Assembly: GCA_021803205.1 (NCBI GenBank)
Contig: JAJZMB010000095.1
Span: 1 to 36,058 of the forward strand
Source of the DNA: Bacillota bacterium
GTDB taxonomy: Bacteria; Bacillota; Sulfobacillia; RBS10-35; JAJYVN01
Length of the DNA: 36,058 nucleotides
Reading direction: 5' to 3'
A program made the translations under genes and the position numbers. Positions 25,302 through 34,080 of the stretch are shown here, piece after piece. Below the pieces are notes generated by a model, which searched no databases, was not told the DNA's origin, and saw nothing but the letters and a program-made list of their open reading frames with translations. Numbering within the stretch: the stretch's first letter is position 1; every line of letters begins with the position of its first letter.

Positions 25302-26138
25302 CTACCCGCGGCCAGGCCGCAGCGCCTTGAACCGCTCGGCCTGCTCCCGGATGGCGGCCTCGGTGGGTAGGCGCTCGACACTGCTCGCCCCGAAGAAGCC
25401 GACCACACCCCTGGTGCGCGAGAGCACATACTGGGCGTCCTCAGGCTCGGCGATCGGCCCGCCGTGGCAGAGCACCAGCACATCGGGCCGCGCGGCATGG
25501 GCCGCGTCGGCCATCGCCTGCACGCGCGCCACCGCGTCGTCCAATGTGATCGCCGTGTGCGCCCCGATCGTGCCCTTGGTGGTCAGGCCGGTATGCGGCA
25601 CAATCACGTCCGCGCCGACTTCGGCCATCGCCGCGGCCTCCGCGGGCGTGAAGACGTAGGGGCAGGTGAACAGCGCCATCTGGTGCGCCGTGCGAACCAT
25701 CTCGATCTCCAGGGCGTAGCCCATGCCCGTCTCCTCCAGGTTCTGGCGGAAGACGCCGTCGATCAAGCCGACCGTCGGGAAGTTCTGAACGCCCGAGAAC
25801 CCGGCCTCCTGCAATTGGCGCAGGAAAACCGGCATCAGGCGGAAGGGGTCAGTGCCGCACACGCCGGCGAGCACCGGGGTGTCGCGTAGGAGGGGGAGGA
25901 CCTCTGCCCCCATGTCCATGACGATGGCGTTGGCGTCGCCGTATGGCATCATGCCGGAGAGGCTTCCCCGACCGGCCATGCGGAAGCGGCCGGAGTTGTA
26001 GATGATCAACAGGTCGACCCCGCCGGCCTCGGCACTCTTGGCGGAGATGCCGGCGCCGGCGCTGGCGCCGATGATCGGGCGCCCGGCCTGGACTTGGCTG
26101 TGCAGGCGGTGGAGGATTTCGGAACGGGGAATCGGCAT
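25302..26138 (-). CDS. Phosphoenolpyruvate hydrolase-family TIM-barrel protein
   Basis: The 278-residue protein matches the PEP_hydrolase / IGPS-like TIM-barrel family: [19 protein letters not shown] at the N-terminus, [18 protein letters not shown], then [13 protein letters not shown] and [15 protein letters not shown]. These proteins are often fused to or placed beside a Tm-1-like ATP-binding protein (UPF0261); the biochemical role is still poorly defined. No such partner is adjacent here. ATG 26138 has AAGGAG 13 bases upstream, a slightly long spacing. It stands alone on the minus strand. Confidence 0.88.
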   Translation of the reverse strand: MPIPRSEILHRLHSQVQAGRPIIGASAGAGISAKSAEAGGVDLLIIYNSGRFRMAGRGSLSGMMPYGDANAIVMDMGAEVLPLLRDTPVLAGVCGTDPFRLMPVFLRQLQEAGFSGVQNFPTVGLIDGVFRQNLEETGMGYALEIEMVRTAHQMALFTCPYVFTPAEAAAMAEVGADVIVPHTGLTTKGTIGAHTAITLDDAVARVQAMADAAHAARPDVLVLCHGGPIAEPEDAQYVLSRTRGVVGFFGASSVERLPTEAAIREQAERFKALRPGRG

Positions 26139-26343
26139 GAGTTGGGTGCACTCCTTACGGCTTTGACGGGGAGGGATCGCTGGAGCGGCAGTCCGGGAAG
26201 ACGGGTGTCAATTCGGCACCGGGACGGCGAGCTCCTTTCCGGCAGCGGCGGAATGGCCAGCGGAACGCGAACCGCGCCAGCGGCCACCACCGGTCCGACG
26301 GGCCGGCCGGTTGCAGCGGCTCTGGCTCGGCCGTACGGGGGCC

Positions 26344-26385
26344 GCGGCGCAATGCCGGTCCGCCCCGGGAGCGGCATTGCGCCGC
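26344..26385. repeat. Perfect 14-bp hairpin beside the IS200 relic
   Basis: Arms 26344-26357 (GCGGCGCAATGCCG) and 26372-26385 (its exact complement) enclose a 14-base loop. It lies 20 bases after the stop of the truncated transposase on the minus strand. IS200/IS605 elements have end hairpins, so this may be the right end; it could also be a terminator without T-run. Confidence 0.55.
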
Positions 26386-26404
26386 CCCAGGCGGCGCCCC
26401 GGGG

Positions 26405-26737
26405 TCAAGGGTCCTCGGCCGTCCACAGCCTCGCCGGACGGCGGCGCAGCCGCGGGCACTCCTGCCGGAGCAGGCGGGAGGAGCGTCCCCTCAGTTGCCG
26501 TACCACCCGTTGGAGGCCGAACTGGGAGTCTACCTCGACCAGCAGGTGCACGTGGTCCGGCATGACCTCCATCTCGACCACGGCTGCACCCCGTTCCGCG
26601 ACCGCAGAACGGATGATGCCCTTCAGGCGCTCGTCGACGCAGTCGGTAAGCACCCTGCGGCGAAACTTGGGACACCACACCACGTGGTACTTGCGTGAGT
26701 GGAAAATGTTCCGATTCGTGCGCAACTCCGACCGCAT
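26405..26737 (-). pseudogene. tnpA: IS200/IS605-family transposase TnpA, truncated before the catalytic tyrosine
   Basis: The N-terminal two thirds are clear: KYHVVWCPKFRRRVL, the AVVEMEVMPDHVHLLVEV segment with the HUH metal motif (His-Val-His), and the VVRQLRGRSSRLLRQE helix. The family then has an LWTxSYFVxTVG segment and a helix carrying the catalytic Tyr near residue 125-130. Here the frame ends at LWTAEDP after 110 residues and the Tyr helix is absent in all frames examined, so the element should be inactive by itself. TACAAT lies six bases before the ATG. No TnpB is present. Confidence 0.85.
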
Positions 26738-26905
26738 GTTCGCATTGTACTACAGACTCCCCACCGGCCGGGCGGCGCACAGGCAGAGCGCACGGCCGGC
26801 GAAGTTCGGATGCGCGCGGCGGCACACAGTCTCGGGGCCCTCATGGCGCACCCGGCCGCGGTAAAGGCGCTGAGGGCCACGGACCCCGCGCGGGCGCGGG
26901 CGCCA

Positions 26906-28258
26906 TCACCGGTGCCGCAGCCAGAGGCGGAAGCCTCCCCAAAGCACGGCGGGCAGACTCCCCCGCGGATCGGCCACGCGCACCGTCACCGGAACCGCTG
27001 CCAGGACGTGCCCGCCCTCCAGTGCGCGAACCGTGCCGACGGTCTGTCCAGGCCGAACCGGCGCCTCCAGATACGCGGGCAGCGTGGCCGCCACGGCCGG
27101 CGCCGGCATGGTGGACGACGGAGCGGTTGAGGTGTTGGGCACCACGATCCAGGGCTGTGCCGCCACCGTGACGGGGACGCGCGGCGACTTCGCCTTCCAC
27201 ACACGCAGTCCGCCGGCCGGCAGCGCCTTGGTCCAGGCCACCTGCAGGTCGCGGAAGTGCGCGAAGCCCCAGTCGAGCAGCGTCCGGGAGAGCTGGGCGC
27301 TGGCCTGCTGCGTGGCCGTACCCATGACGGCGGCGACCAGTTCGGTCTGGCCCTGCCGCGCGCTGGTCACCAGGTGCCAGCCGACGCTTGGCCCGAGGTA
27401 GCCGCTCTTCATACCCGTAACGGCGGAATCGACACCGATCAGTTGGTTATAATTGTCAAATCGGATGGGATGCTGCCCCGGCGGGTTCCAGGAAAACGTG
27501 GGGACGTCGGTAAACTCGGCGTAAAGCTTGGGGTAAGTCAGCCAGACGTGCCGGGCCAGGATCGCCATATCCGCCGCGGTGGTGACCTCAGCGCCGTTGA
27601 GACCGTAAGAATCGAGGAAGTGCGTGCGGGTCATGCCGAGCTTGGCCGCCTCGGCGTTCATCATCGACACGAAGTTAGACTCTGTGCCGCCGACATATTC
27701 GGCAACGGCCAGCGCCGCGTCGTTGCCGGAGGCGACCATCATGCCGAGCATCAGTTGCTTGAGCGGCACCGTCGCCCCCGGGGGGAGGTCCAGAGACATG
27801 TCGGAAATGTTGGGGTTTCGTGAAAGCGTGCGCACGCCCGGCCCCAGCGGCACCGCAGCGGTGAGTTGAATCCGTCCGGCGGCGAGCGCCTGCAGCGTGA
27901 GGTCGAAGGTCATCAGCTTGGCAAGGCTGGCCGGAGGGATCTCCAGATTCGCGTTGCTCGCCGCCAGCACCTGACCGCTGCGGACGTCCAGCAACTCGTA
28001 AGACTTGGCCGCGATCGCCGGCGCCGTGATCCCGTCGGCCGTGGCCAGGGTGGTGCCGGTGGCGGTTGCGGACGGCCCCGCCGGTGCCCGGGGAGCGGTC
28101 GAGGCACGTGAGGCCGCTGCGCGCCCGGATACGAGCGCGAAGTGGTGCCCGCGGTGCGCGATGACCAGCACCACCGCGATCACCACGGCAGCAGCGGTCA
28201 CCAGGGTCCAGGTTCGCCTCCGCCGGAGACGCCTGGACGAGCGCCCGAAATCGTACAC
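26906..28258 (-). CDS. D-alanyl-D-alanine carboxypeptidase (PBP5/DacF-like)
   Basis: A 450-residue class C low-molecular-weight penicillin-binding protein that trims the terminal D-Ala of peptidoglycan stem peptides outside the membrane. The three active-site motifs are present: SLAK (Ser111, Lys114), SGN (177-179) and KSG (284-286). The N-terminus has a basic patch, a signal-anchor helix (about 17-35) and a Thr/Ala-rich linker. The C-terminal part (about 350-440) fits the PBP5 C-terminal beta-domain. GTG 28258 follows AAGGAGG by seven bases; a much longer upstream frame is not supported. It is divergent from the secreted propeller gene at 28630. Confidence 0.94.
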   Translation of the reverse strand: MYDFGRSSRRLRRRRTWTLVTAAAVVIAVVLVIAHRGHHFALVSGRAAASRASTAPRAPAGPSATATGTTLATADGITAPAIAAKSYELLDVRSGQVLAASNANLEIPPASLAKLMTFDLTLQALAAGRIQLTAAVPLGPGVRTLSRNPNISDMSLDLPPGATVPLKQLMLGMMVASGNDAALAVAEYVGGTESNFVSMMNAEAAKLGMTRTHFLDSYGLNGAEVTTAADMAILARHVWLTYPKLYAEFTDVPTFSWNPPGQHPIRFDNYNQLIGVDSAVTGMKSGYLGPSVGWHLVTSARQGQTELVAAVMGTATQQASAQLSRTLLDWGFAHFRDLQVAWTKALPAGGLRVWKAKSPRVPVTVAAQPWIVVPNTSTAPSSTMPAPAVAATLPAYLEAPVRPGQTVGTVRALEGGHVLAAVPVTVRVADPRGSLPAVLWGGFRLWLRHR

Positions 28259-28629
28259 CGTTCGGCCTCCTTGTGCGGCTTGGCCCGATTGACGCTCAAT
28301 CGCGTACACGGCGCGCCGTCTTCCGACATACCACGCCCGGCGGTACCCCCGCAACACCGCTCCCACCCAACCTCGGTGAAAACTGTCAGCGCATCCGGTC
28401 CGCGGCCGTTGAATTCGCGGGCAAGGCGCGCTAAGTTGCGGTGGCGGATGATATCTGCGCCCGGATGCGCGGGCTTCCCCGTCGGCCCGGCGCCGTCTCG
28501 GCCGCATCGCGGACCGGCCGTCGCTCGGTGACACGGCGGGGCGCTGGCAGGTACGGCGCCCTGCCTGGGTCCTGCCACTGCCCTGACACAGAATCCACCC
28601 ATAGCCGCGAGGGGAGCCGATGCCAGTCC
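28259..28629. other. Divergent intergenic region
   Basis: It separates dacF-like (leftward) and the propeller gene (rightward) and should hold both promoters. GAAAACTGTCAG-type AT-richer sequence lies near 28376-28440, but no clear -35/-10 pair was found. No gene is seen. Confidence 0.4.
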
Positions 28630-29958
28630 ATGCCCAATGAGAAGAGACGGTCTCGCCGATCGACGACCGGCCGCCGGGGTACGGCCCTCGGTGCGGGCAT
28701 CGTGGCGCTCGTCGGGGCGGCCGTCCTGGTGACGCACGCGCTGGTGGCGCGGACGGACGCCACGCCGGCAGCCCAGACCGCCGTATCCTCCAACTCTCGG
28801 TCCACAGCCGCCGCCATCCCCTCTCAAAATGGCCTGCCGGCGGTCCAGTACTCACCGACGCACCTGCCACCGGTGTGGCCGGGCGCCGTGGGTCGAGCAC
28901 TGCCGTATCCGGTGCTCATCGCGGATCGCGGAAACAACCGGATGCTCGAAGTAACACCGACCGGACAGATCCTCTGGCGTTTCCCGCCGCCCGGCAACAC
29001 GGGCACCAGGGTGCCCTTCGGCTATGACGACGACACCTTCTTCACGCCCAGCGGAAATTCGGTCATCACCAACGAGGAGGACAAGTCGCAGGTAGCCGTC
29101 ATCAGCTACTACACGCGGCAGGAGACGTGGACCTACGGCCACTTCGGAACCGCCGGCTACTACGGCGGCAACATGAACTATCCCGACGACGCCTACCGGC
29201 TGCCGAACGGAACGACGATCGTCGCGGACATCCGCAACTGCCGGGAGCTGTTCATCAACCCCCAGGGCAGGATCATCGCTCAGTGGGGGGTCAACCAGAA
29301 GCCCTGGACCAGGTACTGCGCGACCAACATCAGGGCCACGGCCCAGCAGAGCGACCTCGGCTACCCCAACGGGGATACGCCGCAGCCCAACGGCGACATC
29401 CTGATGTCGATCATCAACGGCAACTGGATCGCCCTCTTCACCCCCACGGGTAAGACGCTGTGGAAGGTCCAGGCGCCGGATATCCCGAACAACGGCTGCC
29501 AGTACGTTTCGGACGCGCAACTCCTGTCGGACGGCAACGTGCTGGTCGCCGACTACGCCGGTCCCAGCGGCAACTCGCCGAATTGCCCCCCTGTACCGGG
29601 GCAGGTGCTCATCTTCAATCCGCAGACCAAACGGGTGGCCTGGCGATACGACGTGGCCTCCGGCAACGGTGAACTCAACCATCCCTCGCTCGCGGAGCAG
29701 TTGCCCAACGGGAACATCATTCTCAACGACGACTACAACGACCGGATCGTGGTCATCGATCCCAAGACCGATCAGATCGTCTGGCAGTATGGGCATACGG
29801 GTCAAGCCGGCACCGCCCCAGGTTACCTGAACACCCCGGACGGGCTGGCGGTGGATTACTACCGCAACTGGTACGGCTGGCTCCAGCAGCATCCCGCGGC
29901 GACGGCCGCCGCCGGCGCCCTGGCGGCTTCCCCGCACGCGTCCTCCTCCGCGCCTTAG
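28630..29958 (+). CDS. Secreted or anchored beta-propeller protein (NHL/PQQ-like repeats)
   Basis: A 442-residue protein with a basic N-terminus and one signal-anchor helix (about 18-36), then a Ser/Ala linker and a beta-propeller. Repeats such as LIADRGNNRMLEVTPTGQI, LPNGTTIVADIRNCRELFI and VLIFNPQTKRVAWRYD show the Asp/Asn-rich NHL/PQQ blade style also found in arylsulfotransferase-like proteins. Three cysteines in the propeller may form disulfides. The catalytic His set of arylsulfotransferases is not evident, so a binding or scaffold role is more likely. ATG 28630 has GAGGGGAG about 14 bases upstream. The C-terminal 30 residues are Ala/Ser-rich and low in complexity. Confidence 0.75.
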   Translation: MPNEKRRSRRSTTGRRGTALGAGIVALVGAAVLVTHALVARTDATPAAQTAVSSNSRSTAAAIPSQNGLPAVQYSPTHLPPVWPGAVGRALPYPVLIADRGNNRMLEVTPTGQILWRFPPPGNTGTRVPFGYDDDTFFTPSGNSVITNEEDKSQVAVISYYTRQETWTYGHFGTAGYYGGNMNYPDDAYRLPNGTTIVADIRNCRELFINPQGRIIAQWGVNQKPWTRYCATNIRATAQQSDLGYPNGDTPQPNGDILMSIINGNWIALFTPTGKTLWKVQAPDIPNNGCQYVSDAQLLSDGNVLVADYAGPSGNSPNCPPVPGQVLIFNPQTKRVAWRYDVASGNGELNHPSLAEQLPNGNIILNDDYNDRIVVIDPKTDQIVWQYGHTGQAGTAPGYLNTPDGLAVDYYRNWYGWLQQHPAATAAAGALAASPHASSSAP

Positions 29959-30060
29959 GTCACCGCGGCGAGGAAAGTCCGCTTGGGTCCGGCCCTTACT
30001 GCCATGGCGCCCCCGCGGCCAGCGGGCGGCCGTCCAGAAGCGGGTGGAGGCGGCCAGCCG

Positions 30061-30930
30061 CTATCGCCGCCCGCTGGCCGCCGTCTCCCGTGGCCCGAAC
30101 ACCAGCCGCTCCGCGAAGGCCGGCAGGATGAAGGCTCCCTGATGGAGGCCCGGAGACCAATAGCGGCAACCCTGGAGTTCCGCGCCCCGCTGCGCCGCGG
30201 GCGCATCGGCCGGATCGGCGCCGAGGGATGCGACACTGAAGGTCCACAGGCTGCCGGCATAGGTCGGCACCACCGCCCAGCAGACGCGGACGGTCGGGAA
30301 ACCCTCCGCCAGCCTGCCGACGACCCCCCGGGTGATGCCGGGCATCACGAAGGGGGAATCGCTCTGCACCGCCAGGACCCCGTCCGACCCCAGGATGCGT
30401 CTGCACTGGGCATAGAATTCGGTCCCGAAGAGGACCTCGGCATGACCCACCGGATCCGGAGCGTCGACGAGCACCGCGTCAAAGCTCGCCGTGGACTGCG
30501 CGGCCACAAACTCGGCCCCGTCGGCGACATGAACATGGACCCGCGGATCGTCCAGGGCGGACGCGGTCCAGGGCAAGTGGACACGGCAGGCCGCCAGGAC
30601 ATCCCCGTCGAGTTCCGCCAGCAGGACCTCATCCACTGCGGGGTGCCGCAGCACCTCGCGAACGGCGCCGCCGTCACCCCCGCCCACCACCAGGACCCGC
30701 CTCGGCCGCGGGCAGGCCAGCAACGCGGGATGCACCAGCATCTCATGGTAGGCGAATTCGTCGCTCTCGGTCAGCATAATCACATCATCCAGGGCGAGCA
30801 TGCGCCCGAACTGGGCCGTGCGATAGATGGCAATATCCTGGTAACGGCTGCGGCCATGATACAACGTCTCGGTGCAGCGCAGCGCCAGTCGCATGTCCGC
30901 CGTTTGCTGTTCCACGAACCATTCCGTCAA
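30061..30930 (-). CDS. speE: Spermidine synthase (polyamine aminopropyltransferase)
   Basis: Transfers the aminopropyl group of decarboxylated S-adenosylmethionine to putrescine. The family N-terminus WFVEQQ is at 4-9, YHEMLVHPAL at 61-70, the cofactor loop VVGGGDGGAVREVLRH at 81-96, and the VLVDAPDPVG segment with catalytic Asp156 at 153-162. At 289 residues it is of normal length. The start is TTG 30930: alignment to the family N-terminus supports it, although its ribosome binding site is weak. It is convergent with the propeller gene; no speD or speA is adjacent. Confidence 0.94.
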   Translation of the reverse strand: MTEWFVEQQTADMRLALRCTETLYHGRSRYQDIAIYRTAQFGRMLALDDVIMLTESDEFAYHEMLVHPALLACPRPRRVLVVGGGDGGAVREVLRHPAVDEVLLAELDGDVLAACRVHLPWTASALDDPRVHVHVADGAEFVAAQSTASFDAVLVDAPDPVGHAEVLFGTEFYAQCRRILGSDGVLAVQSDSPFVMPGITRGVVGRLAEGFPTVRVCWAVVPTYAGSLWTFSVASLGADPADAPAAQRGAELQGCRYWSPGLHQGAFILPAFAERLVFGPRETAASGRR

Positions 30931-31286
30931 GTCCCGGATCGCACCCCCCCGCGTTCACCTACCCCGTAATTTGCCTTCTCCACCGCCAGCACACCTCCTC
31001 CCTCCCTGCGCTCACCGTCAGGGTGGCGTCATTGCACGGGGAAGCCTTCGGCGCCAAGACCGGGAAATCGGGATGACGACCCATGCCACACCCGGTGGAC
31101 AGCGGAAGCCGCAATCGCTTCCGGGGCACAGGATTTCGTCGCGCTGGGCCCGCATGGCCCCCGGCGGTCAGATGCGGTCTGGTTGGCGGCGGAACGACTG
31201 GGCACAGAGGCGGATGTCGCGCTGCAGGCGCGGGATCACAGGGCCTGGACGCAACGGACTCAGCGGCGTGACACCGGTCGGCCGGC
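30931..31286. other. Gap between speE and the diiron protein gene
   Basis: No gene, repeat or confident promoter is seen. The minus strand has an AT-richer patch near 30965-30985 that could hold the speE promoter. Confidence 0.4.
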
Positions 31287-32375
31287 TCAGGCCCTGGCTG
31301 CCGGCGCGCCGCGCAGCATCGCCTTTTTGCAGAGTCGCACCAGGGCGCACACGGCACAGGTGGCTACTTCCGGCAGGGAGGGGGCGACCGGAAAGATGCG
31401 CCGCGCAGGCCGAGGGCCGACAAGCAGGCGCAGGTCGGCGGCGGTCAGCTCGGGGGTGTTCTCGGCAACCAGGCGGCTTCCCGGCGGAACCGATGGCCGG
31501 CCGCGCCCCTGCAGGATCGGCCAGCGCAGGCCGTCGGACTCCGTCAGCGCCCGCCGCCGCAGATCCGCCAGCCGGTGCATCCAATTCGGCTCCGCGCCGC
31601 TACCGCCGTTCGGTCCCGGACGGTCGCGCGGACCGTCGAGGCCGATGGCCACGGCATGCGCCTCGATGTGGCGCGACAGGTCCTGGAAGAAGGCGGCGCC
31701 GTCGATGCCCAGCACCTCGGCATCCTCCTCCAGACGGCGGTGCATCCCCCTCATCGTCTCCAGCAGCTCATTCTTCATGTCCACAAGGGCAAGGCGGCGC
31801 GCCGCGGTGAGTTGCGGCACGGCATTTTTCAGGTAGGCATGGGCGAAGGCCTGATGCCGGGACTCATCCCGGAGGATGTGGGCGGACATCTGACCGAAGA
31901 GCGCCCGCGGCTGCACTTTGGCGAACGTGAGGTAGAACTCGCGTGCGAAGATGTCTGAGATCAGGATGCCCCAGAGCCAGTCGACGCGGTCCCCGCGGCT
32001 CAGGCGCTGATGGTAGCGGAGCATCTCCGGAATGCGGCGGAGCGCGACCGGTCGGTTGCCGAAGTGCGTGTACAGCCGCGTCAGGACATCGAAGTGCCGC
32101 GCCTCGTCCAGCAGGAAGGTCGCCAGGTAGAGCTGCGCGGCGGTCTCTCCGTGAGAGATGATCTGGGGCAGCACGAGCGCGGCCCCGTTCATCGCCGCCT
32201 GCTCGCCCAGGTAGACCGGTGTGATGACGTTGGTCAGCGCCAGCGCCTGGCGCGGCGTCAGTCCGGTGGGCGCATCCCAGTCCAGGGCCTCGGCCGACCA
32301 CTGGTGTGAGACGGCCTTGTAGAAGAGCTTCATCACGATGTCGTCCCGGTCGTACCTGGGAAACAGGCGAAGCAC
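31287..32375 (-). CDS. R2-like ferritin-fold diiron protein with C-terminal Cys cluster
   Basis: A four-helix bundle diiron protein. The six ligands fall in the order of ribonucleotide reductase R2: Glu58, Glu91-x2-His94 (DEARH), Glu146 (AREFY) and Glu171-x2-His174 (DESRH). The radical Tyr position of R2 (seven after the second ligand) is Leu98, so it is unlikely to be a classic NrdB; R2-like oxidases and AurF-type oxygenases are closer comparisons. About 130 residues after the bundle end with Cys340, Cys343 and Cys349 (CAVCALVRLC). No nrdA is adjacent. The start is GTG 32375 with AGGGGGG about 11 bases before it. It probably oxidises a small molecule with O2; the substrate is unknown. Confidence 0.8.
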   Translation of the reverse strand: MLRLFPRYDRDDIVMKLFYKAVSHQWSAEALDWDAPTGLTPRQALALTNVITPVYLGEQAAMNGAALVLPQIISHGETAAQLYLATFLLDEARHFDVLTRLYTHFGNRPVALRRIPEMLRYHQRLSRGDRVDWLWGILISDIFAREFYLTFAKVQPRALFGQMSAHILRDESRHQAFAHAYLKNAVPQLTAARRLALVDMKNELLETMRGMHRRLEEDAEVLGIDGAAFFQDLSRHIEAHAVAIGLDGPRDRPGPNGGSGAEPNWMHRLADLRRRALTESDGLRWPILQGRGRPSVPPGSRLVAENTPELTAADLRLLVGPRPARRIFPVAPSLPEVATCAVCALVRLCKKAMLRGAPAARA

Positions 32376-32649
32376 AGCCGCACCATCCCCCCTGCGGAGC
32401 GCGGCGGATCGGCGTGAACGACGGGATAGAGCAACCGAAGCGAACCGAACCGCCGGACAGGCACCCCTGTATCATTTTCTTGGGCGTGCGCACCGCACGC
32501 TTCAGCCGATCGCACCAAATGCCGTATACCGAACGGACGACCGTGATCGGTCCGAACAGACGTGGCATTCGGACGGCTTGGCGCACCGGAGCCCGCGTGG
32601 ACGTCCGCACGTTGCCGGATCGTGCTACGGTATAGTGGGGGAATCAGCA

Positions 32650-32913
32650 GTGTGGTTGTGGGTGTTGGGCCTCTGGGTCGCCACCATCGGCGCCGTGATC
32701 GCGCTTGCACGACCCGGCCGCGCCACGGTCAGCGCCCGCCAGATCGGGGCCGTCCTCTTGGACGTGCTCTCCCTCACGCTGCTGATCTGCATCGGTCCGC
32801 GGCGCGGACGCCGACCGTGCCCCACCTGCCGCTTCTACATCCCAGTGAACGCGGCGCATTGTCGATATTGTGCCCGCACGGTTCCGGCACCCGAAGGCGC
32901 GCCGTCGGTCTGA
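32650..32913 (+). CDS. Small membrane protein with C-terminal zinc ribbon
   Basis: An 87-residue protein with two hydrophobic segments (about 2-20 and 31-48) and a CPTC-x(14)-CRYC zinc-ribbon (near 57-77). GTG 32650 has GGGGGAA seven bases upstream; GTG 32635 is an alternative. TATAGT at 32630-32635 may be its -10 box. Such double-zinc-ribbon membrane proteins are common and mostly uncharacterised. Its neighbours on both sides are on the other strand. Confidence 0.7.
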   Translation: MWLWVLGLWVATIGAVIALARPGRATVSARQIGAVLLDVLSLTLLICIGPRRGRRPCPTCRFYIPVNAAHCRYCARTVPAPEGAPSV

Positions 32914-33309
32914 CGCGGTCGGCAGGCCGTCTTGGAGCGGTACTTGGCGCCGCATGCGGGGCTCCGTTGCCGGCAGCCGGGCCGTTGCGGGCGCAGGCAC
33001 CGGCGCGTCGCCCGGCAGGCAGGAAACAGGGACGCGCAAAGGCGCGACCGGTCGGATCGGCCCGCCGTCCTTGCTGGTACCGACCATGTACCGCGGCACT
33101 CGATGCGGAAAGCGTGCGGCTGCTCCAAAACCACCGTCGGGGCGGCACCCCTGCACGCCGGAACCGCCTCCCGCCCCGCGGAGAGCAAGACACCGACAGT
33201 GATCCACCGGCGCAGGGCCAAGCAGCCAAGGGGGTGGGCCGCCCGGCAGCGCGAGGCGGCGAGGGGTCCGTCCTGATCGGCCCAATCCTTTGGCGCAGTG
33301 CCGGAACAC
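32914..33309. other. Intergenic stretch without a gene
   Basis: No domain-bearing frame, RNA motif or repeat was recognised; several GC-rich open frames are shadows of one another. Confidence 0.45.
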
Positions 33310-34011
33310 TCACGGAGTGTGTCTCTGGTGGACCATCGGGCCCTGTGTCGGCTCCGGGTCCGGCCGACCCTCGCCGAGATCGTTGGCGAGCGCAAAACGC
33401 ACCAGTTCCACGCGGTCGTGGAACCCCATCTTGCGCATGATCGCGCTGCGATGGCGGTGAACCGTGTGCGGGCTGATTCCCAGCAAGGCTGCTATTTGTT
33501 CTGTGTTCCGGCCAGAGGTGACGAGGTCCAGAACCTGCCGTTCACGCGGCGTGAGTACGGCCAACGGCGAAAGGTTTCCCGGTCCGCCCCCTGTCCGGAC
33601 CGCGGCCACGAGCGTCGTCGCGAGCGCCGGAGGCACGTAGGGCAAACCTGAAGATACCTGGCGGATGGCGGAGAGCAACTCGTGCTCGCCGGCGCTCTTG
33701 GGGACGTACCCCAGCGCACCGATCTCCAGTGCCCGCACAAGGTAGGCCGGATTCTCGTAGGCCGTGAGAAACAGGATGCGCGTCGATATATCACGCCGGA
33801 TCACTTCCTCCGCCAGCGCCAAGCCGCTCATCTTCGGCAGGGCGATGTCCACCAATGCGAGATCGGGCCGGGTGGACGCGATGAGATGCAGTCCCGCCTC
33901 CCCGTCAGCGGCCTCCCCGACGACATGTACATCACCCGTCCGTTCCACCAGCAGGCGAAGCGCGGTACGCACCACCGCATGGTCCTCTATCAGAGCGAGC
34001 GAGAGAGCCAT
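33310..34011 (-). CDS. NarL/FixJ-family response regulator
   Basis: The receiver domain (1-120) has the acidic pair Glu9-Asp10, phosphoacceptor Asp55 (ALVDIALP) and Lys at YVPKSAG. The LuxR-type helix-turn-helix follows (LTPRERQVLDLVTSGRN, then ISPHTVHRHRSAIMRKMGF). It binds DNA once phosphorylated by its partner kinase. The partner is very likely the histidine kinase that ends 70 bases upstream on the same strand. ATG 34011 has AAGGGG about ten bases before it. The last 20 residues form a short tail. The target genes are not visible. Confidence 0.95.
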   Translation of the reverse strand: MALSLALIEDHAVVRTALRLLVERTGDVHVVGEAADGEAGLHLIASTRPDLALVDIALPKMSGLALAEEVIRRDISTRILFLTAYENPAYLVRALEIGALGYVPKSAGEHELLSAIRQVSSGLPYVPPALATTLVAAVRTGGGPGNLSPLAVLTPRERQVLDLVTSGRNTEQIAALLGISPHTVHRHRSAIMRKMGFHDRVELVRFALANDLGEGRPDPEPTQGPMVHQRHTP

Positions 34012-34080
34012 CGCTTGCCACCCCTTCCTGTCACCCCTTCCTCACCGCCTCCCCACCGTGTTTGGCCGCGCCGCGGCAAC

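Noticed and set aside
28630..29958. Annotation as arylsulfotransferase because of the nearby sulfatases
   Set aside because: The beta-propeller style is similar, but I cannot find the catalytic His set, and the gene is 10 kb from the sulfatase block.
31287..32375. Annotation as ribonucleotide reductase small subunit
   Set aside because: Ligands fit the R2 fold, but the radical Tyr is absent, no large subunit is adjacent and the C-terminus is unlike NrdB.
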